NCBI GenBank assembly: GCA_002697475.1
Contig: NZVW01000167.1
Location: 8,163 to 17,610, forward strand
From: Aquimarina sp.
GTDB taxonomy: Bacteria > Bacteroidota > Bacteroidia > Flavobacteriales > Flavobacteriaceae
Direction: 5' to 3'
Length of the DNA: 9,448 nt
The notes under the pieces are model-generated. The model did not search any database, had not been told where the DNA came from, and was given only the letters and a program-made list of their open reading frames with translations. The position numbers and the translations under genes were made by a program. This document shows, in pieces, positions 1 to 7,559 of this stretch (its first letter is position 1; the number at the start of each line of letters is the position of its first letter).

Positions 1-260
1 AATTTTTGATTAAAATATTTTTCTAAATACAAATCAATCATTTTTGAATCCTTCTTTGGACCCAATATAATAGTCTTATCGTACCTTGTTTGAAGTAAAT
101 CTTCTATATCATCAATAAAAATCCTTGTAATAATTTGTAAGGACTCTTTTTCTTCCACATACTCAATCTGAGTAACACTCACATAGAATTTATGAAACGT
201 TGTAAAAGAAAACATTACTAGAGACATAATTAATAATCCCCCCAACCATATCTTTTTCAT
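1..260 (-). CDS. DUF6702 family secreted protein, 5' part only (gene runs off the left edge)
   Basis: The gene begins at the ATG in 258-260 and reads leftward with no stop for 86 codons, then leaves the window, so the C-terminal part is not visible. The product starts with a hydrophobic signal-like stretch (about residues 1-22, ending near FSFTTFH). This is followed by HKFYVSVTQIEY at 23-34 and the 'RIFIDDIEDLL' block at about 46-56. I recognise this layout as the DUF6702 family of Bacteroidota: small secreted or periplasmic proteins of unknown biochemical function. From memory, they often sit beside an M1 metallopeptidase gene, which would lie beyond the left edge if present. The 112-bp gap from the upstream paralogue pair on the same strand allows either one transcript or a separate promoter. 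The family call is from remembered sequence pattern; no function is claimed. Confidence 0.82.
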   Translation of the reverse strand, partial: MKKIWLGGLLIMSLVMFSFTTFHKFYVSVTQIEYVEEKESLQIITRIFIDDIEDLLQTRYDKTIILGPKKDSKMIDLYLEKYFNQK

Positions 261-372
261 TAGTCAGTATTTTAAATTTTTCTTTAGGAAAGTTATATCC
301 TCTACTTATATAAATATTCCTGTTTAATCAACCATTAATGATCCAAAACTATTCCATTTATTCTTAAATTCT

Positions 373-1137
373 TTAAAACCGTTTATGTTTTTTGTATTCT
401 ACAGCCTTGGTTTGCAAAAACTCAAGTAAATCCAATTTTGAGGAAGGTTGTAAAAGAGCTTTAAACTTTTCGTCTTCAGAGCTGAAATAAATAAAGTCCT
501 CTATCAAATCCTCCGGTATTTGTAAGTCTTCAACGAAAAAGCGTTCTACAAAAGCTTCGGTTCCTTTTTTTACAGTCTCTTCATAATCACTTATACGTTT
601 ATTTCGTTTCAGCTTTTTGATTTTTCCTGAAATTAAATTGATTACATAATCAATGGATATAAAACCTGAAGAGCTCATAGCCGTGTACAATCTCCTTTCC
701 TCTTGTGTTGGTTGCTCTATATCCTTAAATGGAAGACCTAAATTCTGATTGTTTACAAAAGGCTTTATCTCTACATTTTTAGAATCTTTTTCAATATTAC
801 CTGACAACGTAATATTACTAATGTTGACCTCAGGCAATTGCTCTACAATAGGATACAAATAAAACTTTTGGATACCTTTTAAATGTCCTTCACTGACAAC
901 AATAGTCTTAATTTCGTACTGCACAGATGAAAAAATAATAGAGTCATTGATTGCAGCAGGAATTGTAAAATAACCGGATTCATCATTGGTTGTTCCTAAT
1001 TTTTGAGTAAAGTTCACAATGTTAATTGCATAGCCCTGCAATGAGTCTGCTAAAATTTCACCTCTAAGATATTCTATTTGGCCAAAAAACAGGTTTTGAA
1101 TTAGTAGAAATACAACAATAAAGTATTTTTTTAGCAT
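373..1137 (-). CDS. Secreted carboxypeptidase-regulatory-like domain protein (paralogue A)
   Basis: The 254-residue product starts with a signal peptide (MLKKYFIVVF to about FFGQ, residues 1-20). Residues about 22-105 look like a carboxypeptidase-regulatory-like (CarboxypepD_reg-like) beta-sandwich: an opening 'LRGEI.ADSLQGYAINIVN', the GTTNDESGYFTIPA turn at 48-61, then a 'DSIIFSSVQY' strand. This fold is common as the N-terminal piece of TonB-dependent receptors, but here there is no plug or barrel. A linker carries LSGN at 111-114. The C-terminal part is charged and helical and ends in LDLLEFLQTK (235-244). The protein downstream of 1992 has the same architecture, so the two are tandem paralogues. 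Only 66 bp separate them on the same strand, suggesting one transcript. The exact function is unknown; an envelope-associated role is inferred from the signal peptide. The first ATG is used and fits the signal peptide. Confidence 0.82.
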   Translation of the reverse strand: MLKKYFIVVFLLIQNLFFGQIEYLRGEILADSLQGYAINIVNFTQKLGTTNDESGYFTIPAAINDSIIFSSVQYEIKTIVVSEGHLKGIQKFYLYPIVEQLPEVNISNITLSGNIEKDSKNVEIKPFVNNQNLGLPFKDIEQPTQEERRLYTAMSSSGFISIDYVINLISGKIKKLKRNKRISDYEETVKKGTEAFVERFFVEDLQIPEDLIEDFIYFSSEDEKFKALLQPSSKLDLLEFLQTKAVEYKKHKRF

Positions 1138-1203
1138 AAAAATCTTTTAAGAACATTGCTTACTTAAAAAAGACTTTAAATATATGTGATTGTTGCGCTA
1201 AGA

Positions 1204-1992
1204 CTACTGCTTTTCTCTATACTGTTTACTTTGATATACCAAAAACTCCAGGAGATCTAGTTCCTTACCTTCTTTGAAATAAGTTTCATCTAAGCCTTTA
1301 TCTTCAGCATAAAAAATGAAGTCGTTAATTTGATCTTTTTGTAACAAAAGAACATTCCTAAAAAAATCATCATCATACACCTTTCGCATTTTTACATCTA
1401 AATCTTTTTGAAGATCAGCTTCATCATTTCTTTTATTAAATGCCAGTTTAAACAAGTTAACAAAGTTTAAACCATTGATCATTCTATCTTCTAAAAAAAC
1501 TGTATTTTTCACAGGAGTCTGTTGATCAGGTCTAAAATCATAATCGGCGTCATTAATTCTGCCCTGCGTCTCTTTAATCACCTCTACAAGCCCCTTATCC
1601 TGAGCTAAAACTACTCGATTGACGTCTGCTTTTACATTTCCTGACAAATCATATGGCATAACTACAACTTCATCTAATTGATTGATGGTTTCATTAAGAA
1701 ATACGGATAGTCTTTTTGAATCCACAATTCCTTTATCCACAACAACCGTAAATTTTTGAAATTGCATTGCTACTATTTCGATTCTATCCCCTACCCCTGC
1801 AACAATTTGAAATTCTCCATTTTGATTTGTTATTGTTCCTCTGTTTGTAGCTCGATTAAAAACTACAATGCCCTCTACTTCATCATCTATCGAAGCTTTG
1901 ATAACACCATTTACGGGAACTCTAGTAGTTATCTGCGCAAATGATGAAAATGAAATGCATATAAGTATGAAAGAAAGTACATATTTGATCAT
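1204..1992 (-). CDS. Secreted carboxypeptidase-regulatory-like domain protein (paralogue B)
   Basis: I place the start at the ATG in 1990-1992, giving 262 residues that open with a clean signal peptide (MIKYVLSF to SSFAQ, residues 1-20). An in-frame TTG at 2044-2046 would add 18 residues before that signal sequence. I reject it because it spoils the signal peptide and coincides with a likely promoter element. Residues about 25-108 resemble a carboxypeptidase-regulatory-like beta-sandwich, with GTITNQNGEFQI at 52-63 as the typical turn. LSGN recurs at 117-120 and LDLLEFL at 245-251, matching the neighbouring paralogue. The middle is rich in acidic and basic residues (RKVYDDDFF, 203-211). Similar pairs occur, as I recall, next to DUF6702 genes in flavobacteria. 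Probably a periplasmic or outer-membrane-associated protein of unknown function. It is likely the first gene of the minus-strand run that continues to the left edge. Confidence 0.83.
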   Translation of the reverse strand: MIKYVLSFILICISFSSFAQITTRVPVNGVIKASIDDEVEGIVVFNRATNRGTITNQNGEFQIVAGVGDRIEIVAMQFQKFTVVVDKGIVDSKRLSVFLNETINQLDEVVVMPYDLSGNVKADVNRVVLAQDKGLVEVIKETQGRINDADYDFRPDQQTPVKNTVFLEDRMINGLNFVNLFKLAFNKRNDEADLQKDLDVKMRKVYDDDFFRNVLLLQKDQINDFIFYAEDKGLDETYFKEGKELDLLEFLVYQSKQYREKQ

Positions 1993-2016
1993 AGTAAGTG
2001 TGTATATAATTAAGCT

Positions 2017-2046
2017 ACAAGTTATGAAGCAAAATAAAGATTTCAA
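2017..2046 (-). promoter_or_regulatory. Candidate Bacteroidota-type promoter for the paralogue B run
   Basis: On the minus strand, TTG at 2044-2046 (-33-like) is followed after exactly 19 bp by TAACTTGT at 2017-2024. That box resembles the TAnnTTTG -7 box of Bacteroidota sigma-A promoters but is imperfect. Transcription would begin about 15-20 bp before the ATG at 1992. The arrangement also explains why the upstream in-frame TTG should not be taken as a start codon. The match is short, so this is a suggestion only. Confidence 0.35.
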
Positions 2047-2107
2047 TATAATAAAACGTTAAACTACCTTTACCCCTAATTGATCTAATAGAAAAATTTC
2101 TTTTTAA

Positions 2108-2815
2108 ATGAAAAACTGCGTTATAGCCAGCACTTCTACTATCCACGGAAGCCAGCCTCTCACTTATCTTTTTGATACTCTTGAGGAACTATATAAAGAA
2201 TGTAATGAAATTCTATTTATACCTTATGCCAGACCAGGGGGTATATCCCACGACGAGTACACCATAGGAATCAATAATATTTTCAAAAAAATTGGTAAAA
2301 AAACTCTGAGTGTTCATATGTTTGAGGATACAAAAGCCTCTGTAAAAAATGCTGAAGGTATCTATACAGGAGGAGGAAATACTTTTCTATTAGTAGATCA
2401 ATTATACAGACACAGTCTAATCCCTACTCTTAAGGAAGCAATTGATAATGGAACTCCTTATCTTGGCACAAGTGCTGGCAGCAATATCTGTGGTTTGACA
2501 ATGCAAACCACGAATGATATGCCAATTGTTCATCCTCAAAGTTTAACAACTTTAGGTATAGTTCCCTTTAATATCAACCCACACTACTTAGACCCTGACC
2601 CTAAATCTACACACAAAGGTGAAACCAGAGAAACCAGAATAAAGGAGTTTCATAATTTAAACTCTCCTCCAGTAATAGGATTAAGAGAAGGGAGCTGGCT
2701 GAGATTAAAAGAGGATGATATTCTACTTGAAGGAAACCTTAACGCTAGAATTTTTATAAAGAACAAAGAACCATACGAGATAAGTCCTAATACTTCTCTG
2801 AAAGATCTAAATTAA
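2108..2815 (+). CDS. pepE: Dipeptidase E (alpha-aspartyl dipeptidase, peptidase family S51)
   Basis: The 235-residue product is full length for PepE and has no signal peptide, so it is cytoplasmic. PepE hydrolyses dipeptides with an N-terminal aspartate (Asp-X) and does not act on larger peptides. The catalytic Ser-His-Glu triad known from enterobacterial PepE (S120, H157, E192) is present with a uniform shift of two: Ser122 in GTSAGSN, His159 in NINPHY, and Glu194 in GLREGSW. Other family blocks are also visible: GGGNTFLL (88-95), TTNDMPIVHPQ (134-144) and HKGETRETRI (169-178). The gene is divergent from the secreted-protein run on its left, with a 115-bp shared region, and its stop is 2 bp before glsA, implying translational coupling. 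ATG at 2108 aligns with the family's N-terminus. I am confident in the family and activity; the physiological use, scavenging Asp dipeptides for catabolism, is inferred. Confidence 0.96.
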   Translation: MKNCVIASTSTIHGSQPLTYLFDTLEELYKECNEILFIPYARPGGISHDEYTIGINNIFKKIGKKTLSVHMFEDTKASVKNAEGIYTGGGNTFLLVDQLYRHSLIPTLKEAIDNGTPYLGTSAGSNICGLTMQTTNDMPIVHPQSLTTLGIVPFNINPHYLDPDPKSTHKGETRETRIKEFHNLNSPPVIGLREGSWLRLKEDDILLEGNLNARIFIKNKEPYEISPNTSLKDLN

Positions 2816-2817
2816 TT

Positions 2818-3732
2818 ATGGATTATAAACTTATTTTACAAACCATAAAAAATGAAGTTGCTGCGCTAGAAAACACAGGTAATGTAGCGACCTATATTCC
2901 TGAATTAGCAAAAATAGACCCTTCAAAATTTGGTATGCATTTAAATTGTATATCATCCGGAGAATTTAATTTTGGAGACTGCAATGAACGTTTCTCTATC
3001 CAGAGTATTTCGAAAGTTTTTTCTCTTACGCTTGCTATGACACTTATGGGAGATGAACTTTTTGAAAGAGTTGATGTAGAACCATCAGGAGACCCTTTCA
3101 ATTCATTGGTTCAATTAGAATATGAACAAGGCATCCCCAGAAATCCTTTTATCAATGCAGGAGCTCTGGTAATATCAGATATACTGATTTCTAAACTAGA
3201 AAATCCAAAAAAAGAATTTATTGAATTCGTCAGAAAACTATCAGGGAACCCATCCATTGATATCAATGAAAGCGTCTTTAACTCTGAACTTAGTAACAGT
3301 TTTAGAAACGCAGCGCTTGTAAACCTAATGAAATCTTTTGGTAATATAGAAAATGCCATTGAAGATATACTTGACTTTTATATCTATCAATGTTCAGTAT
3401 CTATGAGTTGCGCAGAGCTTTCCAAAGCATTTGAAATTTATGCGAACTCAGGAGCTTCTTTTAATTCTGAGGAACAAATTATTACTTCAAGAAAAACAAA
3501 GAGAGTAAATGCTATAATGCAGACCTGTGGATTTTATGATGAAGCCGGGGAATTTAGCTTTAGAGTTGGATTACCAGGTAAAAGTGGGGTTGGCGGAGGA
3601 ATTGTCGCAGTGCATCCGGGCCAATACACAGTGACTGTATGGAGTCCTCCTCTTAATCCAAAAGGTAATTCAGAATTAGGCATGTATGCATTGGAGCGTT
3701 TGACAACTTTGACTGGATTATCAATATTTTAG
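2818..3732 (+). CDS. glsA: Glutaminase A (serine-dependent beta-lactamase-like glutaminase)
   Basis: The 304-residue product matches bacterial glutaminases of the YneH/GlsA type in length and motifs. These enzymes hydrolyse L-glutamine to glutamate and ammonia in the cytoplasm. The SxxK nucleophile motif is Ser63-Ile-Ser-Lys66 in FSIQSISKVFSL. The remaining substrate-site residues known from E. coli YneH (S66, K69, N117, E161, N168, Y192, Y244, V262) all have counterparts at a constant shift of four: Asn113 (FINAGA), Glu157, Asn164, Tyr188, Tyr240 (CGFYDEAG) and Val258 (SGVGGGI). The gene starts 2 bp after the pepE stop, so both are almost surely made from one mRNA. Together they would turn Asp dipeptides and glutamine into amino acids feeding the TCA cycle, plus ammonia. 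E. coli glutaminases also serve acid resistance, but nothing here shows that role. Confidence 0.96.
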   Translation: MDYKLILQTIKNEVAALENTGNVATYIPELAKIDPSKFGMHLNCISSGEFNFGDCNERFSIQSISKVFSLTLAMTLMGDELFERVDVEPSGDPFNSLVQLEYEQGIPRNPFINAGALVISDILISKLENPKKEFIEFVRKLSGNPSIDINESVFNSELSNSFRNAALVNLMKSFGNIENAIEDILDFYIYQCSVSMSCAELSKAFEIYANSGASFNSEEQIITSRKTKRVNAIMQTCGFYDEAGEFSFRVGLPGKSGVGGGIVAVHPGQYTVTVWSPPLNPKGNSELGMYALERLTTLTGLSIF

Positions 3733-3796
3733 TAAATATCGATTTAGTTATTTCTGTCAAAAATAATTATCTTCAACCAGAACTTAACACCTTATT

Positions 3797-5824
3797 ATGA
3801 AGAATAAAGTGGTTTTCATCTTTGGGATCGTATTACTTATAGCATTGATAGCAACATATTGGAATCATTTTGATAATGGTTTTCATTTTGATGATTCACA
3901 TACCATTGTCAATAATGTTCATATTACAAAAATTGAGAACATCCCTCATTTTTTTTATAACAACAACCTATTCAGTTCTAGTCCATTTAATAAAGGAATT
4001 AGACCAGTAGTTTCTACTACATTGGCAATTGATTATTGGTTGGCAGGAGGGCTGAACCCTTTTTATTTTCATCTATCAACATTCATAATATACCTGATAT
4101 TAATTGTTCTTCTTTTTCTTCTTTTTAAGAAAATCATAAACATATCAACAAACCATAATACTAGAATATATCTTTTATTTTTTTCAGTTTCTTTATTTTC
4201 TTTACATACGGTAAATGCAGAAACCATAAACTATATAATATCAAGATCAGACGTATTATCTACTTTCTTTATAGTACTTTCCTTTGTATTATATATATAT
4301 GCTCCCTCTGCCAGAAAATATTATATCTACGTGATTCCGGCGATATTTGGTGTTTTTTCTAAAGAAACTCTTGCAACTCTTCCTATATTGCTTTTTTTCT
4401 ATATCGCTTTCTTTGAAAAAAACTTATCCATTTACGATATCATAAACAAAAACCATATAAAAAAATTTATACGAATATTCATTGATTTAATTCCTTTGAT
4501 TGCTGTAATTATAATCACACAACTATATACTTTATCTAAGGCAGGAACGATTGCAGGCTTATCCAATCCTACATATAATTATATCATTACTCAACCCTAT
4601 GTTTGGTTACATTATTTTATTAGTTTCTTTTTACCGGTTAACCTAAGTGCGGATACTGATTGGAAGGTTTTTGATTCTATATTTGATGACAGAGCAATAA
4701 TCGGTTTTATCTTCTTATTCCTTCTAATTTTTTACATAATCAAATTCTCAAAGAACAAAACAGACAGACCCATATCATTTGGTTTACTGTGGTTTGCAGT
4801 TGCATTAATACCAACCTCAATTGTGCCCTTAGCTGAAGTACTTAATGATCACAGAATGTTTTATCCATTTATAGGGTTAACATTAGCCACATGCTACTTT
4901 ATCTTTATAAAACTCAAAAATTACAAAACCAAAAGCCCCAAATTTTTTCAAAATCTCTGTATTCTTTGTGGAATTGGGATACTTTTCGCTTATGCCTACG
5001 GCGCACATCAAAGAAATAAAGTTTGGCAAAACGGAGAAACCTTATGGTATGATGTAACAGTAAAAAGCCCTAACAACGCAAGAGGTTTAATGAATTATGG
5101 TTTAGAGCTTATGGCGCAAGGCAAATATGAGACTGCAATGACATATTATGATAAAGCATTACAAATCGCTCCTAACTATGATTTTCTTTACATCAATATT
5201 GGAATTTTAAAGAATGCTACTAATAAAAGAGATGAAGCCGAACTCAACTTCAAGAAGGCAATACAACTTAATTCCTTAAATGACTTGACACACTTTTATT
5301 ATGCTAAATTTCTAAAAGAACAAAATAGATTAAATGAAGCGATTTCGAGCATAAATGAAGCTGTTAAATTAAGTCCGCTATCTATTAGAAATAATATTTT
5401 AAAGCTTAACCTTTTAGTAGAGCTGGAGTATTGGGATCAGGCAAAGAAAACAGCAAAAGAAATTCTTGAAATTGACCCTGATAATACAATTGCTAAAAAT
5501 GTATTATCTACAAAAAAACTGTCTAAACTAGAACTAAAAAGAATCGCGGTTCAAAATGATCCTAGTGCACAGAAGTATTTAGATTTAAGTCTAGAATATT
5601 ATAATTTAGGGGAATACAAAAAATGCATAGAAGCCTGCCAACAAGCTCTTATATTAAAACCAGACTATTATTTAGCATATAACAATATTTGTACTTCATA
5701 TAACCAATTAAATGAATTTAAGTTGGCAGAAGAAGCTTGCCAAAAAGCGCTTGATATAAATCCTGAGTTTGAATTGGCAAAAAATAATTTAAAATGGGCA
5801 AGAAGCCAGTTAAATAAGAAATAA
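3797..5824 (+). CDS. TMTC-like GT-C membrane protein with C-terminal TPR repeats
   Basis: The 675-residue product has two halves. Residues 1 to about 405 are a polytopic membrane domain with roughly ten to twelve hydrophobic segments (for example 5-21, 94-110, 124-137, 190-206, 228-244, 299-316, 386-403). It carries a GT-C hallmark acidic pair, Asp32-Asp33 in FHFDDSH, in the first external loop. Other blocks resemble eukaryotic TMTC O-mannosyltransferases: RPVVSTTLAIDYWL (69-82), ETINYIISRSDVLS (142-155), FSKETLATLPILL (187-199) and LNDHRMFYPFIG (349-360). RNKVWQNGETLW (406-417) leads into the TPRs. Four 34-residue TPRs run about 427-562 and two more 590-657, separated by a Lys-rich linker. 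Such proteins use a polyprenyl-phosphate sugar to glycosylate an acceptor outside the cytoplasmic membrane. The sugar, acceptor and even activity of this one are unknown. It lies 64 bp after glsA and 7 bp before a methyltransferase gene. Confidence 0.78.
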   Translation: MKNKVVFIFGIVLLIALIATYWNHFDNGFHFDDSHTIVNNVHITKIENIPHFFYNNNLFSSSPFNKGIRPVVSTTLAIDYWLAGGLNPFYFHLSTFIIYLILIVLLFLLFKKIINISTNHNTRIYLLFFSVSLFSLHTVNAETINYIISRSDVLSTFFIVLSFVLYIYAPSARKYYIYVIPAIFGVFSKETLATLPILLFFYIAFFEKNLSIYDIINKNHIKKFIRIFIDLIPLIAVIIITQLYTLSKAGTIAGLSNPTYNYIITQPYVWLHYFISFFLPVNLSADTDWKVFDSIFDDRAIIGFIFLFLLIFYIIKFSKNKTDRPISFGLLWFAVALIPTSIVPLAEVLNDHRMFYPFIGLTLATCYFIFIKLKNYKTKSPKFFQNLCILCGIGILFAYAYGAHQRNKVWQNGETLWYDVTVKSPNNARGLMNYGLELMAQGKYETAMTYYDKALQIAPNYDFLYINIGILKNATNKRDEAELNFKKAIQLNSLNDLTHFYYAKFLKEQNRLNEAISSINEAVKLSPLSIRNNILKLNLLVELEYWDQAKKTAKEILEIDPDNTIAKNVLSTKKLSKLELKRIAVQNDPSAQKYLDLSLEYYNLGEYKKCIEACQQALILKPDYYLAYNNICTSYNQLNEFKLAEEACQKALDINPEFELAKNNLKWARSQLNKK

Positions 5825-5831
5825 TAGCACT

Positions 5832-6428
5832 ATGTCCGGAACTGAAAAGGAAGATTATACAAAAAGGCTTATTGATAAACAATCTGTGTGGTGGAAAACA
5901 TTTTTAAACGTACAACTACCATATAAATGGAATATCAAAAGGATTAGGCCAGGTTTTACATTAGATGTTGGCTGTGGAGTAGGTAGAAATTTATTGCATT
6001 TAGATAAAAAAGGTATAGGTGTAGACCATAATACAAGCTCTGTAGAAATTTGTAAGCAGAAAGGATTACAAGCGTTCACTGTTGCTGATTTTTTGAATTC
6101 AGAGTTTAGTAAAGAGAAAAGTTATGATTCTGTTCTAATAGCTCATGTTCTGGAACATATGACTGTTGAAGAAGGCAAAGATTTGATAAGCTTTTATTTA
6201 AAATACCTGAAAGATGAAGGAAAAATAATAACTATAACACCTCAGGAAGCAGGGTACAAATCAGATAGAACTCATGTAACGTTTATCGATTTTAAAAAAG
6301 TAGAAGAAATTTTCGATGATTTGGATTGTTATATACAAAAATCATATTCATTTCCATTCCCCAGATTTATAGGAAAAATCTTCAAGTACAATGAGTTTGT
6401 TTGCATAGCCAAGAAAAGACTAGACTAA
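5832..6428 (+). CDS. Class I SAM-dependent methyltransferase
   Basis: The 198-residue cytoplasmic product has a Rossmann-type SAM site: motif I LDVGCGVGRN at 44-53, and the acidic ribose-binding residue Asp65 in GVDHNTSS at the end of strand 2. It also has the ADF block (85-87) and HVLEHM at 105-110 as the post-strand-4 motif. The N-terminal 'QSVWWKTFLNVQLPYKWNIKRI' segment precedes the fold, and an FPFPRF stretch lies near residues 174-179. The substrate cannot be read from the sequence. Similar short methyltransferases occur near glycosyltransferases, so a glycan or lipid-linked intermediate is a fair guess. The start is 7 bp after the TPR protein's stop, so it is probably translated from the same mRNA. 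Its stop lies inside the convergent gene: the two coding regions overlap tail-to-tail by 9 bp. Confidence 0.88.
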   Translation: MSGTEKEDYTKRLIDKQSVWWKTFLNVQLPYKWNIKRIRPGFTLDVGCGVGRNLLHLDKKGIGVDHNTSSVEICKQKGLQAFTVADFLNSEFSKEKSYDSVLIAHVLEHMTVEEGKDLISFYLKYLKDEGKIITITPQEAGYKSDRTHVTFIDFKKVEEIFDDLDCYIQKSYSFPFPRFIGKIFKYNEFVCIAKKRLD

Positions 6429-7217
6429 ATTTTCTTTGTGACCTAAAGAATATATCCATGACCAAAAATTCCCCAATGTTTTACCCCATATTTTTTGAAA
6501 AATCATTTTCTCTTCCTTTCTTCTTACACCAGAGAGGAGCTGATTTGTCGTTTCAGATTGAGGATGAATTCTATGATACATCAATCGCTTAGTAATAAAA
6601 CTAACAACACCTTTTTTTTCAGAAATATCTATCCAAGCCTTCCAATCTAAAGCACATTTAAGCTCCTCTGAAAATCTAAAATCACCTGTGTTTTTGAGAT
6701 TCAAAGTAACTGAAGGACAACAAATTGGATCTCCGAATAGATATATAGATTTTTTCAACCATTTACTCTGGTGACTATTTTTTATATAAAAAGGCGTTAA
6801 TAAAATTCTTTTCACTATAAGGTTCAAGGTGAAAGCCTTTTTTCTTCCTTGAAATAAATTGTAGTAATCTGTAAACAAAAACAAAATACCTTCCTCACCT
6901 AAACTGCCCTTTTTCTTCAAAACTTCACTCGTATAATTTGGGTCATAAATATCATCCTGGTGAGCGATGGTAACCAATTCGGTTTCAACTTTTGATAGGG
7001 CAAAATTCCAATCTGCTCCAATCCCTTTTATTTCAGAGTTATTTATGTAATAAGGTATATTATATAAAATTGCAAGATCTTCAATATATGAAGAAGGAGT
7101 TGAAGTAGTAATAATCACTTTGCTTTTTATCCTCTGATTAATTAAACTTTCTATACAATCCTTTAAATATATTGATTTCTTATAGGCAGGAATTACAAAA
7201 GTGTGTTCAACAATCAT
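6420..7217 (-). CDS. Family 2 glycosyltransferase (GT-A fold), last gene of the GT operon
   Basis: The 265-residue product begins with a GT2 nucleotide-sugar binding strand, HTFVIPAYKKSIYLKDCIESL (residues 5-25). The metal-binding acidic motif is HQDD at 86-89. The acceptor-side motif LDWKAWI at 190-196 supplies the likely catalytic base, Asp191. RIHPQSETT at 216-224 is typical of the C-terminal part of these enzymes. There are no confident membrane helices, so it probably works at the inner face of the cytoplasmic membrane. The donor and acceptor are not predictable; O-antigen or surface-glycan assembly is the usual setting. Its ATG overlaps the upstream DUF2304 stop in a 4-bp ATGA (7214-7217), a mark of coupled translation. 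The 3' end overlaps the opposing methyltransferase gene, with stops only a few bases apart. Confidence 0.9.
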   Translation of the reverse strand: MIVEHTFVIPAYKKSIYLKDCIESLINQRIKSKVIITTSTPSSYIEDLAILYNIPYYINNSEIKGIGADWNFALSKVETELVTIAHQDDIYDPNYTSEVLKKKGSLGEEGILFLFTDYYNLFQGRKKAFTLNLIVKRILLTPFYIKNSHQSKWLKKSIYLFGDPICCPSVTLNLKNTGDFRFSEELKCALDWKAWIDISEKKGVVSFITKRLMYHRIHPQSETTNQLLSGVRRKEEKMIFQKIWGKTLGNFWSWIYSLGHKENLV

Positions 7218-7555
7218 AAATCATTTTCTATTTTATTCTTCATTAGAGCAATTTCCTGGGCCATTTTCTTATTTTTTTTATGCAAACTTGAGACAACAAC
7301 ACTTAGATGTAACAAGTAGATAAATATCACAAAAATACTTACCGTAAAAACAAAATTTGCAGGTAGATAAATACCAATTAAATTTGACACGAAATCTAAG
7401 CCTCCTCTCCAAAAAGAAAATATAATCAACAATATTGTGGAGCAAATCCATATAAAAGAATACTCTTCACGTAATTTCCCTTTCACAATTAATCTTACCA
7501 CATAAAATGTAAGTACTAAACTAGCTGCAATAGCAATTATTTGAATTCTTTCCAT
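7214..7555 (-). CDS. DUF2304 family small membrane protein
   Basis: This 113-residue protein has three hydrophobic segments (about 3-22, 35-49 and 63-87). The signature LREEYSFIW at 28-36 lies in the first cytoplasmic loop. A charged helical tail (about 91-112, HKKNKKMAQEI onward) could form a coiled coil. This matches the DUF2304 family, whose members very often lie next to polyprenyl-phosphate glycosyltransferases in surface-polysaccharide clusters; a role as partner or scaffold has been suggested by that association but not shown here. The gene sits 4 bp after the stop of the upstream synthase-like GT2 and overlaps the downstream GT2 start by 4 bp, so it is the centre of a three-gene operon. 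Full length for the family. Confidence 0.88.
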   Translation of the reverse strand: MERIQIIAIAASLVLTFYVVRLIVKGKLREEYSFIWICSTILLIIFSFWRGGLDFVSNLIGIYLPANFVFTVSIFVIFIYLLHLSVVVSSLHKKNKKMAQEIALMKNKIENDL

Positions 7556-7559
7556 AGTT

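Noticed and set aside
344..351. TAGTTTTG on the minus strand, an exact -7-type box before the DUF6702 gene
   Set aside because: No TTG lies at the right distance upstream, and the motif is short in AT-rich DNA; the gene may be read from the upstream promoter. Not listed as a feature.
1993..2046. N-terminal extension of paralogue B from a TTG codon
   Set aside because: It would put 18 residues before a complete signal peptide, and the TTG fits a promoter -33 element. The ATG at 1990-1992 is preferred.
2065..2072. TACCTTTA as a -7 box for pepE
   Set aside because: One mismatch, and no -33 element at the usual spacing. The pepE promoter must be in this divergent region, but I cannot place it.
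2892..3359. Minus-strand open frames inside glsA, and similar short frames inside other genes (1756-2062 plus, 5855-6079 minus, 6401-6592 plus)
   Set aside because: They lie opposite or within well-supported genes, have no recognisable domains, and look like shadows of the real reading frames.
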